Source: Lytechinus pictus (Eukaryota; Echinodermata; Echinoidea; Temnopleuroida; Toxopneustidae). From it: 64,000 nt of DNA. The translations under genes were made by a program, and so were the position numbers. Of the stretch, positions 12,190 through 22,741 are shown piece after piece; positions within the stretch are counted from its first letter, which is position 1, and every line of letters starts with the position of its first letter. The stretch lies in NCBI RefSeq assembly GCF_037042905.1, contig NC_087252.1, forward strand, positions 2,115,501 to 2,179,500, written 5' to 3'. The notes below the pieces were generated by a model. The model saw only the letters and a program-made list of their open reading frames with translations. It did no database searches and had not been told where the DNA came from.

Positions 12190-13460
12190 TCCCTTTATGC
12201 CAGCAAAAAGATGATGGGTAAATTCCCCTACACGCTGAGCTCTTATGTCAAATGTGATATCATTATACTACTAAATGAAAAAAATGAATCAAGCAAATTT
12301 GATAACAACACCAAATAATGTACCAAGTTTGGTGGAAAAAATAAGCATCAAATTTGCATCGGTTACGGAAGAAACCTAAATATTATTTTGATCATCAACA
12401 AAATATATGATGTCAATGTGGCAAGGGCGAAATAAAAAGTATGATGTGTGTAACGAAGAAAAAAAAGAGAAAATGGGAGTGAGCGAATCAAGCGAGTAAA
12501 CGCACTTTTCATGATCTTTTATTTACATAATTCTGTGAATGTCATGCATTTTCCGTAATGCTTTTTTTATTCTTCCTCATTTGTTTTATTAGCGAGAAAT
12601 AATTTATATCAATCAATGCATAATTTCTTCCGATGTTCCGCTTTCTTTTGTTTCTCCCTTTTTGCCAGCAAAACGATGATGGGTAAATTCCCCTACACGC
12701 TGAGCTCATATGTCAAATCTGATATCATATACTACTAAATGAAAAAAAAAATGGATCAAGAAAATTTGATAACAACACCAAATTACGTACCAATTTTGGT
12801 GGAAAAAATAAGCATCAAATTTGCATCAGTTACGGAAAGAAACCTAAATATTATTTTGATATTCAACAAAATATATGATGTCAATGTCTAAATTACAGGG
12901 ATTTAAAATAAGTCTAGATGGATTGTAGTTAGGGACCAATCGATTTCTGGATTTTGTTTTAATCCTAAAGACTTAAATTTAAATCTCAAATGATTTAAAT
13001 TCAAATTAAATTTAAATCTTTCGAGATTTAAAAAAGGAATCTGAAGGATTCAATTAAATCCGGAATTCGATTGGTCCCTAACTACAGTCCATGTGGACTA
13101 ATTTTAAATCCCTGTAATTTAGAGTGATGGCAAGGGCGAAATAAAAAGTATGATGTGTGTAAGGAAGAAAAACAAGAGAAAATGGGAGTGAGCGAATCAA
13201 GCGAGTAAACGCACTTTTCATGATCTTTTCACTTTTCATAATTCTGTGAATGTCAATTCTGTGAATTCTGTGAATGTCATGCATTTTCCGTAATGCTTTT
13301 TTTATTCTTCCTCATTTGTTTTATTAGCGAGAAATAATTTATATCAATCAATGCATAATTTCTTCCGATGTTCCGCTTTCTTTTGTTTCTCCCTTTTTGC
13401 CAGCAAAAAGATAATGGGTATATTCCCCTACACGCTGAGCTCATATGGCAAATCTGGAAG
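12190..13460. repeat. Tandem duplication, two full units and the start of a third
   Basis: The phrase gatgatgggtaaattcccct recurs at about 12208 and 12675, and a close version (agataatgggtatattcccc) at about 13409. The first two are followed by the same text: ctacacgctgagct, then tttggtggaaaaaataagc, then gagcgaatcaagcgagtaaa. The unit is about 467 bp. The second unit is longer because a palindromic MITE sits in it. Noncoding. Confidence 0.85.
12888..13122. mobile_element. Palindromic MITE inserted in one tandem unit
   Basis: It begins ctaaattacagggatttaaa and ends tttaaatccctgtaatttag, perfect inverted termini. The arms continue inward (tagttagggaccaatcga against tcgattggtccctaacta). The first tandem unit lacks it at the same place (gatgtcaatgtggcaagg), so the insertion came after the duplication. 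Length 235 bp, no coding capacity. Confidence 0.85.
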
Positions 13461-16135
13461 CATAAACTGGATTACTACTAAATGGAAAAAAATATATATA
13501 TATCAAGCAAATTTAATAATTGGAAATGTAAATTGTACTAACATATCGAGTATGTTGATTGTGCATAAGTCCTACTGCATGAATATTGACAATGCACGGT
13601 ATAAAGAAATTTAGTGGTGTCACTTATATATCATTTGAACAGCAAATAATGTCCATTTAATTTATTATTTCAGGGAAGGGGAAGTAAAAATAATCCTTAC
13701 TAGATTGATATTTTAATGACGGGGTAATTATAAATATCACAAATAAAGAGGTGTAGAAAATATAATTTCTGATATTGTCGAAAGCAATATCTTACTTTTC
13801 TGATAGATGATCAATTACAAACATATTATTTGAATAAACAATCGTAAGGTTCAACAATTTATAAAGATCTAAATTTCTACAAATTGTTAGTAATTTCTAC
13901 CTTCACACCCCATTGCTTCGTTATTTATGTTCCCTCTTTTATCTTTCAATTTCCTGTATTTTTGATTTGTCAAGGATTATATAGCCTATACATTTCTTCA
14001 ATCTTAAATCTTATCTTTATCCTTTATTTCTAAATTTGCAAAATAGGCTTCAGCTACAAGTTAATTAAATTATTTTAAACTATTTGTTTTTCTTTATGCT
14101 TTTGATAAGTGGAAGTAACAATGCCAGTGTTTGTGCTGGTGGTCGTGGTGGTGGAGGTGTGCTGTTTCCCCGTGATTTCATTCTCGACATTATCCATGCC
14201 ATCTTTACCATCATCACTATCATCATCATCATCATCATTTAGATTACAGGAAATTTGACGCATATTGTCGATGCTAAATGTCTTAAAGTCGAAACAGTGT
14301 TGGGGAAAGAGACAGAGGAATCTTAATCTTGATCTCAACGGAGAGAAAAGCTATTGTGCGTATCGGAACCTTTGAAAGTATTCAATTGTCAAATCAAAAG
14401 ACGCGCGCGTGGCACGATTTCTATGAACATCCTGTGCTAAATTGCTCTCCTCGATAATAGGTCAGGAGGGAGTGCGGATTAGACATTCCTCATGAAAGAG
14501 AGTCTGGGGATCTATTGTTCATGACTTGGTGGAATGAACAATAAAAATGCAGTCGCTATCAGACAGGTGGCTACTTTGCTCGCTTGCGGAATGAATGAAG
14601 CCTAAAGTTTGAAAATAATCAATTATTCAAAGACATAATATGCAATGGGGCCCTTTTTTTGTCTAAAATTTCCATTATATTTTCATATTCATATTGCATT
14701 ATATTATCCACACGAAAAAGAATATCCGGCATGTATTGTCCATTCCTTGGCATGTACGAGATGCATAGTTGGCCCAGATTACAGTCTGTAAATTGTCAGA
14801 ATACCAGTATTATAATGACTGTAATCACAAAATTCTAATTGCGTAATTATTCATTATGTTTATCTTAATTTTGGTTACCCTGGAAGCCGCGGGGGGGGGG
14901 GGTCTCTTACTTCAAAACGGCTCAACATTAACATTTTTTGACAGTTTAAAAATGAGTGTTCACAAATATCAACGTTCATAATATTTTAATACTTTGCCAA
15001 AAACGCCCATATTATTTTGTGGGATTTTACACCCCAAACCTGTTAGTATTGAATCTGTCCGATCCCTCTTTATCTATATTTCGATATATCATCTTTAGTT
15101 TTCTATATTTTGTCTCCTTCTGACTGGCAATAACTTTGTTACAGTCGAAAGCCCGTATAGTATGTACGACGAATCGACCCTGACAAAATATGGCCAAACT
15201 TTTCACTGATTCATGCTTTAGAACGATAGTTGAGTGGGTCGCAAATGTTTGTTGCCGACACTGGATAGAAATCGCCTACATTATCCAAAACAGTATATAG
15301 TTGAGTGCATCGCACACCACAACTCGTATCCAGGTTACGATTTTTCTAAAACATGTTTTGCATTACGACAATATTGACAAGAATTGAAATGACATAAAAT
15401 TTACACTGCGCTAATAATTTTGTTTCCCCAATAGCGGTAGTTTCGGAATACCGCGCATTCTGAAAAATTACAGGGTCTTGTTTTGAAGACTACACGAATG
15501 TAAGGGTACGGTTGGCTGCACTGTGAAGCTACATGGCTCCAATATATTATTGTAGATTGTGTGTGTTTGCGTGGGGATCGCAGCTGTGCTGTGATTGGTC
15601 ACTTGATCGACGACAATGCCCTTTTTTGGAAAGGTCGGTTTCAATTTCGTGTGTATAAACCCTCTCACATTTCAGAGGAAATAACTTGAATAGCAAAATA
15701 GTATTTCATTAAAAAGAGCATTATTTTTCATATTTCTGTTTGTTCAATTTCATCAATAGATACGTCATTTGAAAGGGTAAACATTGAACTTTCATTTTAT
15801 CCTCTTAATTTGTTGGTATCTCTATAATTACTGAGGTTATTTACTCTTTGAAATGTTCATGAAATCATAATTTTCTATGTTTTACTTATTGAAAAAAAAC
15901 GATGTAAAATATTTCATCTTTTCTCATTTTTTCCGATTGCAAATATGAAAGGTCATAACATGATCATAAAGTTCATGAACCATGCATCATTTCATATGTA
16001 GAAGGTTTCATTATACAACGTACGGGTAAAGAGATATGACCGTTTTAAAATCGGTCTCTGCTTACGTTTCGGTCAATTTAGGATTCCCTCGAATATCCCT
16101 GGCACTAGAGGGGTATTGGGCATGGCATAGTAAGA
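13461..16135. other. Intronic DNA without recognised genes
   Basis: It contains a short ATC microsatellite near 14217-14238, a G run near 14890 and many short frames with no motif. The minus-strand open frame at 14075-14338 is poly-Asp and poly-Thr from simple repeats. Confidence 0.5.
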
Positions 16136-16835
16136 GTTAAATGTCTTATTTGGGCACAAAAAAGAACACAGCATATTATTCTTAACATGTCATATTTTAT
16201 TTCTATATTACTGAATAATCATTTCATCCAGTCTCACCTGCTTTTTTTAAGAGTATTAAAAATGGGCGTGGCGTATGATGTCAATAGGAAGTAGTGCCTT
16301 AGAGTGCCAAAACTGTCAGATTCATAATAAACACACCCTCAACCACAAATTACAGCCAACAAATGCTTATAATTATGCTTTATGTTAGCTTTCGGAACAT
16401 GACAGGCTCCGTATTGTGATGAATTGCCTTTCTGTGTCCTAATTTGACCTCTGATGATCTTCAATTACCTTTAAATAAGCTGTAGGCCTACACGGCAAAA
16501 TGCCATATCAGTCATATATTTATATTTGATTTGTCATAAGCTTTAATTTGGTACCAAACATAATACATTTATGTAAAATAGAGAAATTATATTTAAGAGG
16601 AATGTGAAAAAAGGGCGCGGCTTATGACGTCAATACAAAAAATTCCCAAGGATGCCCAGGTTGCACCCTTCGGATTCTTGAAGAAGACACCCTATACCAC
16701 GATTTTGGGCAAAAAAAATCATATATACCCAACTTTACGGTCCTGTTGTTTGTTCTACTCGACTATCACGATTTCATGATATGAAAATGAAATGCAACTT
16801 GTTCTTGTCTTTCTGAAAACTCTCAATGTCGACAG

Positions 16836-16916
16836 ATTTTTTCGCCACAGTTCGCTTTCGGCGAAATACAGATCCCGAACTATCGGCAAAATTGTATCCG
16901 GAGACACAAATATTCC
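16836..16916 (+). CDS. Gene 1 candidate 27-codon linker exon
   Basis: The acceptor is aatgtcgacag and the donor is ttcc|gtaagtg. The exon is phase 1 at both ends, 81 nt, and open: DFFATVRFRRNTDPELSAKL follows when a G precedes it. Gene 2 has a counterpart of exactly the same length and phase between its B and C exons (62303-62383), also open, with many amino-acid changes but no stop. The flanking introns are also alignable, so conservation alone does not prove coding. The matching splice sites and phase argue for it. Confidence 0.55.
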
Positions 16917-17570
16917 GTAAGTGTTTATACCGTATATTTCATTATATCTTCGAGTTCTATTTTGTTTTAAATAAGGCAAATTTGCGACGATAAACATTTG
17001 AAAGACTTTCCTTCAGGAACTATTATCATGTCTAAGAAATATCACAATTTATTTTTTTAATCGTGATGCAGGATCCTTTCTTTATTAGTTCTATATAACC
17101 GAAATGGCTACCCTATTAAAAATGAAATTACTAAACCTTCTTACTCACCTTGTAGAACATATTTATCACATCAATGACAATTATGCAGAATGTCTAAAAC
17201 TTTACACTTTTGAAATTGCTGCAAAATGAAGACGAAACATGATTCTGGGGAGAAAGTTTTTATGTTTGAAAAGCCCATCGTACTCGCCTTTCATTCGACG
17301 TCAATTTGATCAAAAGGTATTTGCCTAAGCACGAGTATTTCTTTTAAAAAAATTAACGAAAATTAGGTTGAGCAGGAATCAATAAAGATTTCAGCATGAA
17401 CAATATTTCCGACCTTTTTATGACAGGTGGAAATAAAGTCATTGAGCTATCAGTATCAAACCTCTTCTCCAGGAATCATGAGTTTGTCATTTAACACTTC
17501 AAGAAAACTTTTGATTTCTTAATGATATTGTGGAAACAACCATGGATTTTATATTAATGCATTATTATAG

Positions 17571-17807
17571 ATCTTGTGACGATCTTCGACGATGACTTAG
17601 TCCAGTTACGGATGCTAATGGCTTGCCTCGACGAACAAATGATGGAAGAATTCTGCAAGAAAGTAGACATACCTTTAGATGTAGTAGGACCAAACAAGCA
17701 GAGACCAGACAATATCGATCTTCGACGATGGAGAGACAATCACTTACAGTATACAGTGAAAGTCGTCTTCTCAGAAATAACTGGATTCATGACGAATAAA
17801 ACTAAAG
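17571..17807 (+). CDS. Gene 1 exon, type C helical module
   Basis: The acceptor is attattatag and the donor is g|gtatcg. Phase 1 at both ends, 237 nt, the same length as the gene 2 exon at 63069-63305. It starts LVTIFDDDLVQLRMLMACLD and has a Trp helix LRRWRDNHLQYTVKVVF. It is predicted all-helical and fits the spacing of the other modules, but the terminal helix is less like a canonical death domain. The tail TNKTKG is shared by both genes. Confidence 0.75.
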
Positions 17808-18062
17808 GTATCGGCCGAACGGAGTTGGGTGGTTTGCAGCTCCAGACTCTTTTTTATGAATAAGTCTGTTTCCATATACTAAAATTGAGTGGTGCGTACA
17901 AGTAAACATATTTATTTCATGCTTAAAAAAAGCAAAACAAGTGTAAATTCCTAACGGTATGTACATGTATAGTCTTAATTGTTGAACATTTTTCGTTTTA
18001 TTGTATACATAAATTTGAAGAACTGTGCTTACAACCTTTCGCAAATAAATACCTGGGGGGGG

Positions 18063-18221
18063 GGGCGTTTCATAAAATTGTTCGTAAGTTCAGAGCGACT
18101 TTAAGAAAGACTGGTGAACCTTTCTTACGCGCTATCGCCAATGAATGTACCTTTTACCACAAGAAATGATCACCAGTCGTTCTTAAAGTCGCTCTTTACT
18201 TAACAGCTTTAGGAAACACCC
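18063..18221. repeat. Short palindromic MITE, GGGyGTTTCwTAAA ends
   Basis: The ends gggcgtttcataaa and tttaggaaacaccc are inverted. The inner arms (gagcgactttaagaaagact and ccagtcgttcttaaagtcgc) are complementary. Non-coding, in the intron between exons C and D. Confidence 0.75.
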
Positions 18222-18717
18222 ACCCGATCAAATTAACCCTCTTTTGATAAGATTCAGATAAGAAAATAAAAAAGAAAATGATACAGATCATATTGCACAT
18301 CTAGGCTGTATTCTGAAGTCGGGTTTACATGTAATTTAAACTATGGTTGTAAGTTGTGGTTTAACTATGGAAAGCCAGTTATTACATAAATCTATAACAA
18401 TAGGGGTTCAATGTGTCAGCTCATTTGACTCCCAAAACATTATTAACTGCCTGGGAAGAATAAGTGTGACAATTGTCTTCACCATTAAATAATTAGTAAA
18501 GAGCATAGTAAACATGAGAAGCATTCACTGTTAACAAAATTTCGAAACGTTTGGCTTCCCATGATTTTAGCACAGAGTTATACCATAGTCTATATTAAAC
18601 CTGACTTCAAAATACTGGCCGTAGTGTAGAAGTGATATAATTAGCTTTCTTAACGGCCTAAATATGAAAATTGAAAAGATGATAATATCGCATTTCAATC
18701 AAACTTCACATTTTCAG

Positions 18718-18831
18718 TAAACTTTGTAACGGATGAAGAACTTGATTGGCTGGTGTTTCAAGTGGCAACCGACGGCAAGGTGGAGAAATGTGTCGGGAAA
18801 AGATCAAAGAAGTTTGCAAAAAAACTAAGGG
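18718..18831 (+). CDS. Gene 1 exon D, first half of a split module
   Basis: The acceptor is attttcag. The exon reads NFVTDEELDWLVFQVATDGK and then KKFAKKLRG, similar in start to module B (GDEEVSEFIRRL). The chosen donor is g|gtgagc at 18832 (phase 1, strong match). An alternative is ca|gtgatt at 18851 in phase 2. Together with 19195-19437 it makes one complete module. Confidence 0.65.
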
Positions 18832-19194
18832 GTGAGCTAATACATGGTCAGTGATTCTCTTTTTGACGGGGAAAGGGAGAATGGCTTAATATTATGATAA
18901 CGTCAGTATACGAAATGAACATTCGCATTATGGCATTAACTATCATCTACACTTTATATTGAAACTCAGGACCTTATACACATATCACTATATATTTTAC
19001 AATAAAATTCAATTTTAGTAACAATTTATATAAATTAATCGCCCAAAAGAAGATATTTTTTATCGATTTGTGAAAATCGATGTCCTGTTTCATGTTAAAT
19101 GCAAGATGCCATGACTAATTCATCTGCTAAATGTATAGTTGTATATTCTAACGTGTATTTTACATCGAAGTATCATGATTATTATTAAATGAAG

Positions 19195-19437
19195 CTACAC
19201 ACAGCTTATTGGCTGACGAGCGGGATGGAGAGTCTCAACCTAAGTTTGAGCGATTACATTCACAAGAAGGACATGAAGGAGCAGTCGCCGAAACAGCAGG
19301 TTCTCACAAAGAATCGCAGGAGGAAGATACATCATCGGATGCTCTGCTGCAACAGCTCAAGTTATGGAGAAACAACCATAAAGAGAAGAAATGTCGAAAA
19401 TCATTGAGATCAGCTTTGAAGCATGTAGGGCTAGAAG
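19195..19437 (+). CDS. Gene 1 exon E, second half of the split D/E module
   Basis: The in-frame text contains LLADERDGESQPKFERL and then LLQQLKLWRNNHK, LRSALKHVGLE, a clear Trp helix plus Leu-rich helix. The donor g|gtaaaa at 19438 is phase 1. The start is uncertain. Acceptor aatgaag at 19194 gives phase 1 and fits the strong donor of exon D. Acceptor acacacag at 19204 would need a phase 2 donor. A glutamate-rich insert lies between the helices. Confidence 0.65.
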
Positions 19438-19930
19438 GTAAAAGCGATTTGAAGTTACATTAGATCATCCTTTCCCTGTTTTTTTTTCTTCATAGGCTGT
19501 ACACTCATGCGTTTCCTTTTTGTAATAATAGGACACTGGATTCTATGATAAATGAAACCATCAAAACGTAAACAAAAAATATTTTTAATGGATGGTATTT
19601 TAGAGTTTGAATAGATTGAATGTTTGTTATGTTCAGCCCTAATTGTTCGTAGTCCACCCCTAATTGTTTGTAGCTCCATTGATATACTAGTAATTACAAC
19701 ATGATATAATTTATTCATATTTTGTTTGACACACGCTTTCCTTGTCATTCATATTATTCATTGGCTTTTAGTGACATGAATCATGAGATTGATATGATTG
19801 TTATTATAAGTTTAAATAAAATCCTATGATTTGTAAAGAAAAAGGTAAAATTAATTTCAAGTAGGACTATTGAGTTGGGAGTATCACACAAAATAATGAT
19901 CATCTATGCACATTTGATTGATCCCAATAG

Positions 19931-20221
19931 AATGCATCGTAAACAAGACGCCACGGGAAAAGGTGTATGAAGTAGAGATTGTACGAGCAGCCTTTCACAT
20001 ATTGATGAGGGACGTTTACCCCGTCATAGAAGAACTGGGCATTGACCGGAAGACGATCCCGAAGTACATGAGACAGTGTCCTGTTATAGGCAAAGGATCG
20101 TTGGATCTTCTGTTTAAGATCTGCGAAGGGAAGGACAAATCGAAAAGCTACAATCGTCTTGATTTCTGTGTAAAGCTCACAAATATGGGTTATGTCGATG
20201 TTGCAAGATCTATATATTTAG
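19931..20221 (+). CDS. Gene 1 exon F, death-fold-like module
   Basis: The acceptor is cccaatag and the donor is g|gtacga. Phase 1 at both ends, 291 nt. It contains VYEVEIVRAAFHILMRDVYP, LLFKICEGK, and closes with FCVKLTNMGYVDVARSIYLG, which has the pattern of the last death-domain helix (L...G..D.A..I). It lacks the Trp seen in the other modules. No closer assignment is possible by eye. Confidence 0.72.
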
Positions 20222-20385
20222 GTACGATATCACTGACACAGGGACTGCGCCAGGGTATTATGATAATGATGGGGAAAGACCTATTATTTCAATCGACTAA
20301 CATGGGTACTGCTCTGAAATAATTCAAGAAATGAAATATGTAATCAATTATATTAGCCTCATATTCCGATTAGTAGAGTGGAAGC

Positions 20386-20575
20386 GCCGTGGTGAAGCGG
20401 TTCCAATTCTCACCTTGTAATCAGAGGGTCTTGTGTTCGAATCCCACCACGGCCTAGCGTGCTTTGGCATGGCGTCAATCCACACTTTGCCATTCTCCAC
20501 TCAGGTGCTAAATGGGTACATTGTAGAATGCGAAAACATATGTAGTATGCTTAGCAATTGAGTCATGGAACTCTC
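20386..20575 (+). repeat. tRNA-derived SINE
   Basis: The head 20386-20453 folds as a tRNA-like unit: the ends gccgtgg and ccacggc pair as a 7-bp acceptor stem and gtgttcgaatccc is a good B box. There is no CCA or T-run. A non-tRNA body follows (gctttggcatggcgtcaatc, then ctcaggtgctaaatgggtac). It sits in the F-G intron. I read it as a SINE and not as a working tRNA. Confidence 0.7.
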
Positions 20576-20899
20576 AATGGAATACTTTCCAGCAGGGGCA
20601 AATGCAGGATTTTCCAAGGGGGGGGGGGGTTCACATCCCCCCTAAAAAATGACAAGCACAACAGAGGTTTCACTAAAAATGAAGTATTTCGTCCCACGTA
20701 AAATTTGACAAGCACACTTGAATATGAGTGACATATTTACATTTAAAATATTGGGAGGATTACGGGTCTGATGGATCAACGACTGCTCCCCAAGGAGTGG
20801 AAAATGCATACATTTTGGGCGGCCATGGATATAATAATAATAACATAAAGCGATTAGAATCATTAAGTGCTAAATGCGAAAAAATGTTATTACTATTCA

Positions 20900-20990
20900 T
20901 ATTATTATCAATATTGATTTTTTTATTATTATAATTATCATTATTATTATAATTACTAGTGTCAATTATTACTAGTGTCATTATTTTTTG
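20900..20990. repeat. TTA-type simple repeat
   Basis: A run of ttattatt and attactagtgtca units in the F-G intron. It creates spurious open frames on both strands. Confidence 0.75.
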
Positions 20991-21044
20991 TTAGTATAAT
21001 TATCATCAAAGTTATTTTGCCTTCTTTTCAAAATATCAATAAAG

Positions 21045-21314
21045 ATCACGAGATGAGTATAAGTGAGTTAGCTAGTATTGCCTCCGTACTGCACAGACGG
21101 GACCAAGCAAAGTTTGAGCCTCTTATTCATAAATTGGATTTGAGACCTGATGAACTTCCAGAAGATCATGGAGCACAGTTTGAGACATACTGTTTAGAAG
21201 TGCTAAGGACTTGGAAGGAGAAGATCAGACCCGTTCCGTACCACTACAGACGTCACATCGTTGAGGGTCTCCAAGCAGTTGAATGTTCTGATCTTGCTGA
21301 TGAAGTTCTGACAG
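21045..21314 (+). CDS. Gene 1 exon G, the most canonical death-domain-like module
   Basis: The acceptor is caataaag and the donor is g|gtagtc. Phase 1 at both ends, 270 nt. It begins HEMSISELASIASVLHRRDQ, then FEPLIHKLDLRPDEL, and ends CLEVLRTWKEKIRP, IVEGLQAVECSDLADEVLTG. The order (a helix with L..L.L.P.ELP, a Trp helix, then a final L..AL....DLA..V helix) closely follows the death-domain consensus. This is the best query for a profile search. Confidence 0.82.
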
Positions 21315-22156
21315 GTAGTCTTCGTATTTCATTCAGAATTTTCAGTGACTTATATCGGGGAGGGGCAGTAATCAAATTTGTTTATATGCAAAAAATTACT
21401 TTTGTTCTAAGGTCACATTTAGCTTGGCTGTGAATAAAATTAACATGCTCGATCTGCAATGGAACATACGTATTGTTTCAATGGGAAACACATTAATTTT
21501 TTGAAAGTTTTTTTAATATGGTTAATATTATTTTGCTCAGTTCTTATGCATTAATTTGAATTGACATTATGTCATTTTAAATAAGAATAAATGGACTGAA
21601 CTGAAGACTCTCGCAACACCCATAAACTATGGATTTGTCCCTTAATTTGATTGACTGGATTTATTCCTTTTCATTCAAATTCAACAACAACGTAATATAC
21701 ATAAATAAAAAAAAAAACCCTCTGAATGACAAAGCTGTTTAATGTGGCTTCCCTGCAAAATCGATTAAATATTTTTGTTAAATTTCTATCAAGCAAAATA
21801 TATATTTTGATTCCTAATTGTTGTATCTAATTCAATTTTTATCTTCACGTCCGTTCGGTGATAAGTGTCTATGGATGACAAGGGGAGCGTAAAATTGCTG
21901 AATATTCAGCGTTATAATTTTGAAAGGTGTCAGAATTTGCTTCTATATTTAGATTGTTTCATTTGTCGAATACACCTCCTCCCCCACAAAAAAACACACA
22001 CACGCAAGAAGAAGAAGAAAATAAATCATGAATCGTTTTCAATTGATTAGCCGAATTCTCACATCCTCGGCTTTATAACCTGGAACTAATAGTTTTGGCT
22101 ATTTCTTTCACCAATGCTAATAATTTGCTTGAAATCATTGTTTCCTACTTTCAAAG

Positions 22157-22452
22157 GCCTTTATCGACATGAATATCCCGACGAAGATGTCATTGAAGAT
22201 ATCTGCAGTAGACTTGATGACGGTCAAATACGGAATCTTCTTCGAATCCTGAAACTTAAGCCTGATCATGATGAACAAGATCGGAAAAAAATAAACAAAA
22301 TGATTGTACGCTGGGCGGACAAGTGGATGAGAAAGTATGATTCCTCGGCTATATCATTTAAAGAGAGAAGATCAGTGAACGATGAGCTTGTTAGAGCAGG
22401 GTTTTATGAGTTAGCCCATGAAATCATGGTACTAGAATATTCCAAGTTCTAA
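22157..22452 (+). CDS. Gene 1 terminal exon H, death-fold-like module with stop
   Basis: The acceptor is tttcaaag and the start is phase 1. It reads LYRHEYPDEDVIEDICSRLD, LLRILKLKPDHDEQD, then MIVRWADKWM and VNDELVRAGFYELAHEIMVL, and ends at taa 22450-22452. The helix order matches a death domain with a complete last helix, so the protein ends just after its final module. Confidence 0.8.
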
Positions 22453-22735
22453 TATAGGAACCACATGCTCAGTATTTTTGTCTTTATTGTTAGATATTGA
22501 TGGGTTCTGTTTCATCTGTAAAAATGTGAAATCTACCTTTAATGTATGAATTTGATAGTTTCGTCTGTGTTTTATTTGTTATTCTTCAACAACATGAACA
22601 AGAGATTGCTAGCGTTTCCGTGTTCAAAATGCAGAATTGACGTGCATACTTACACTGTACCAAACAATATTATTGTACGTCATTGTACAATTGCGTGTAG
22701 ACACGAAAATAGGTTCGATCTTTATAAACTTTTGA

Positions 22736-22741
22736 AATAAA
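22736..22741 (+). terminator. Candidate polyadenylation signal AATAAA of gene 1
   Basis: AATAAA lies about 285 bp after the gene 1 stop codon. It is the first good hexamer downstream. The motif is common in AT-rich DNA, so support is moderate. Confidence 0.5.

Larger units (their letters stand above)
10386..16139. other. Possible nested inverted-repeat element inside the 9.2-kb interval
   Basis: The sequence tttaactctttaaatgcc near 10383 is echoed in reverse by ggcatagtaagagttaaa near 16125-16141. These could be the ends of an element inserted between the two arms of the larger interval. The match is short and imperfect. Next to the left end is a duplicated 40-bp phrase (tggcagctatgcgtgccc and tggcacgtatgcgtgccc). 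No transposase is seen. Confidence 0.3.
7493..16742. mobile_element. 9.2-kb interval bounded by long diverged inverted repeats
   Basis: The left border reads gaccgtcaaattgggtata and then tatagggtgtattcttcaag. The right border carries the reverse complement (cttgaagaagacaccctata, then tatacccaactttacggtc). Both arms contain the phrase cataagccacgccc or its reverse cttatgacgtcaa. The left arm is built of tandem units of about 350 bp (7.5-7.86, 7.87-8.2, 8.21-10.13 interrupted, 10.13-10.3 kb). The right arm runs about 16142-16742. It carries no recognisable transposase, so it is either an old non-autonomous element that has taken many insertions or two facing copies of one repeat. It accounts for most of the gene 1 intron expansion. 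Confidence 0.6.
468..22452 (+). other. Gene 1 (3' part): multi-module death-fold-like protein gene
   Basis: This is the 3' part of a multi-exon gene read left to right: exons at 468-749 (type A), 4200-4469 (B), 16836-16916 (linker), 17571-17807 (C), 18718-18831 plus 19195-19437 (D/E), 19931-20221 (F), 21045-21314 (G) and 22157-22452 (H, with stop). All junctions can be read as phase 1, so the exons join in frame. The modules share the end of a death domain: a helix with a conserved Trp, then a Leu-rich helix and a closing Leu-Ala helix. The 5' part is off the left edge. By comparison with gene 2 it may hold Ig and membrane exons, but that is inference. No named family is recognised. The B-to-linker intron is greatly enlarged by transposable elements compared with gene 2. 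Confidence 0.75.

Noticed and set aside
14075-14338. Minus-strand frame with poly-Asp and poly-Thr
   Set aside because: It comes from ATC and GGT simple repeats and has no other feature.
20386-20453. A second working tRNA gene
   Set aside because: The acceptor stem and B box are good, but the anticodon arm does not pair, there is no T-run, and a SINE body follows.
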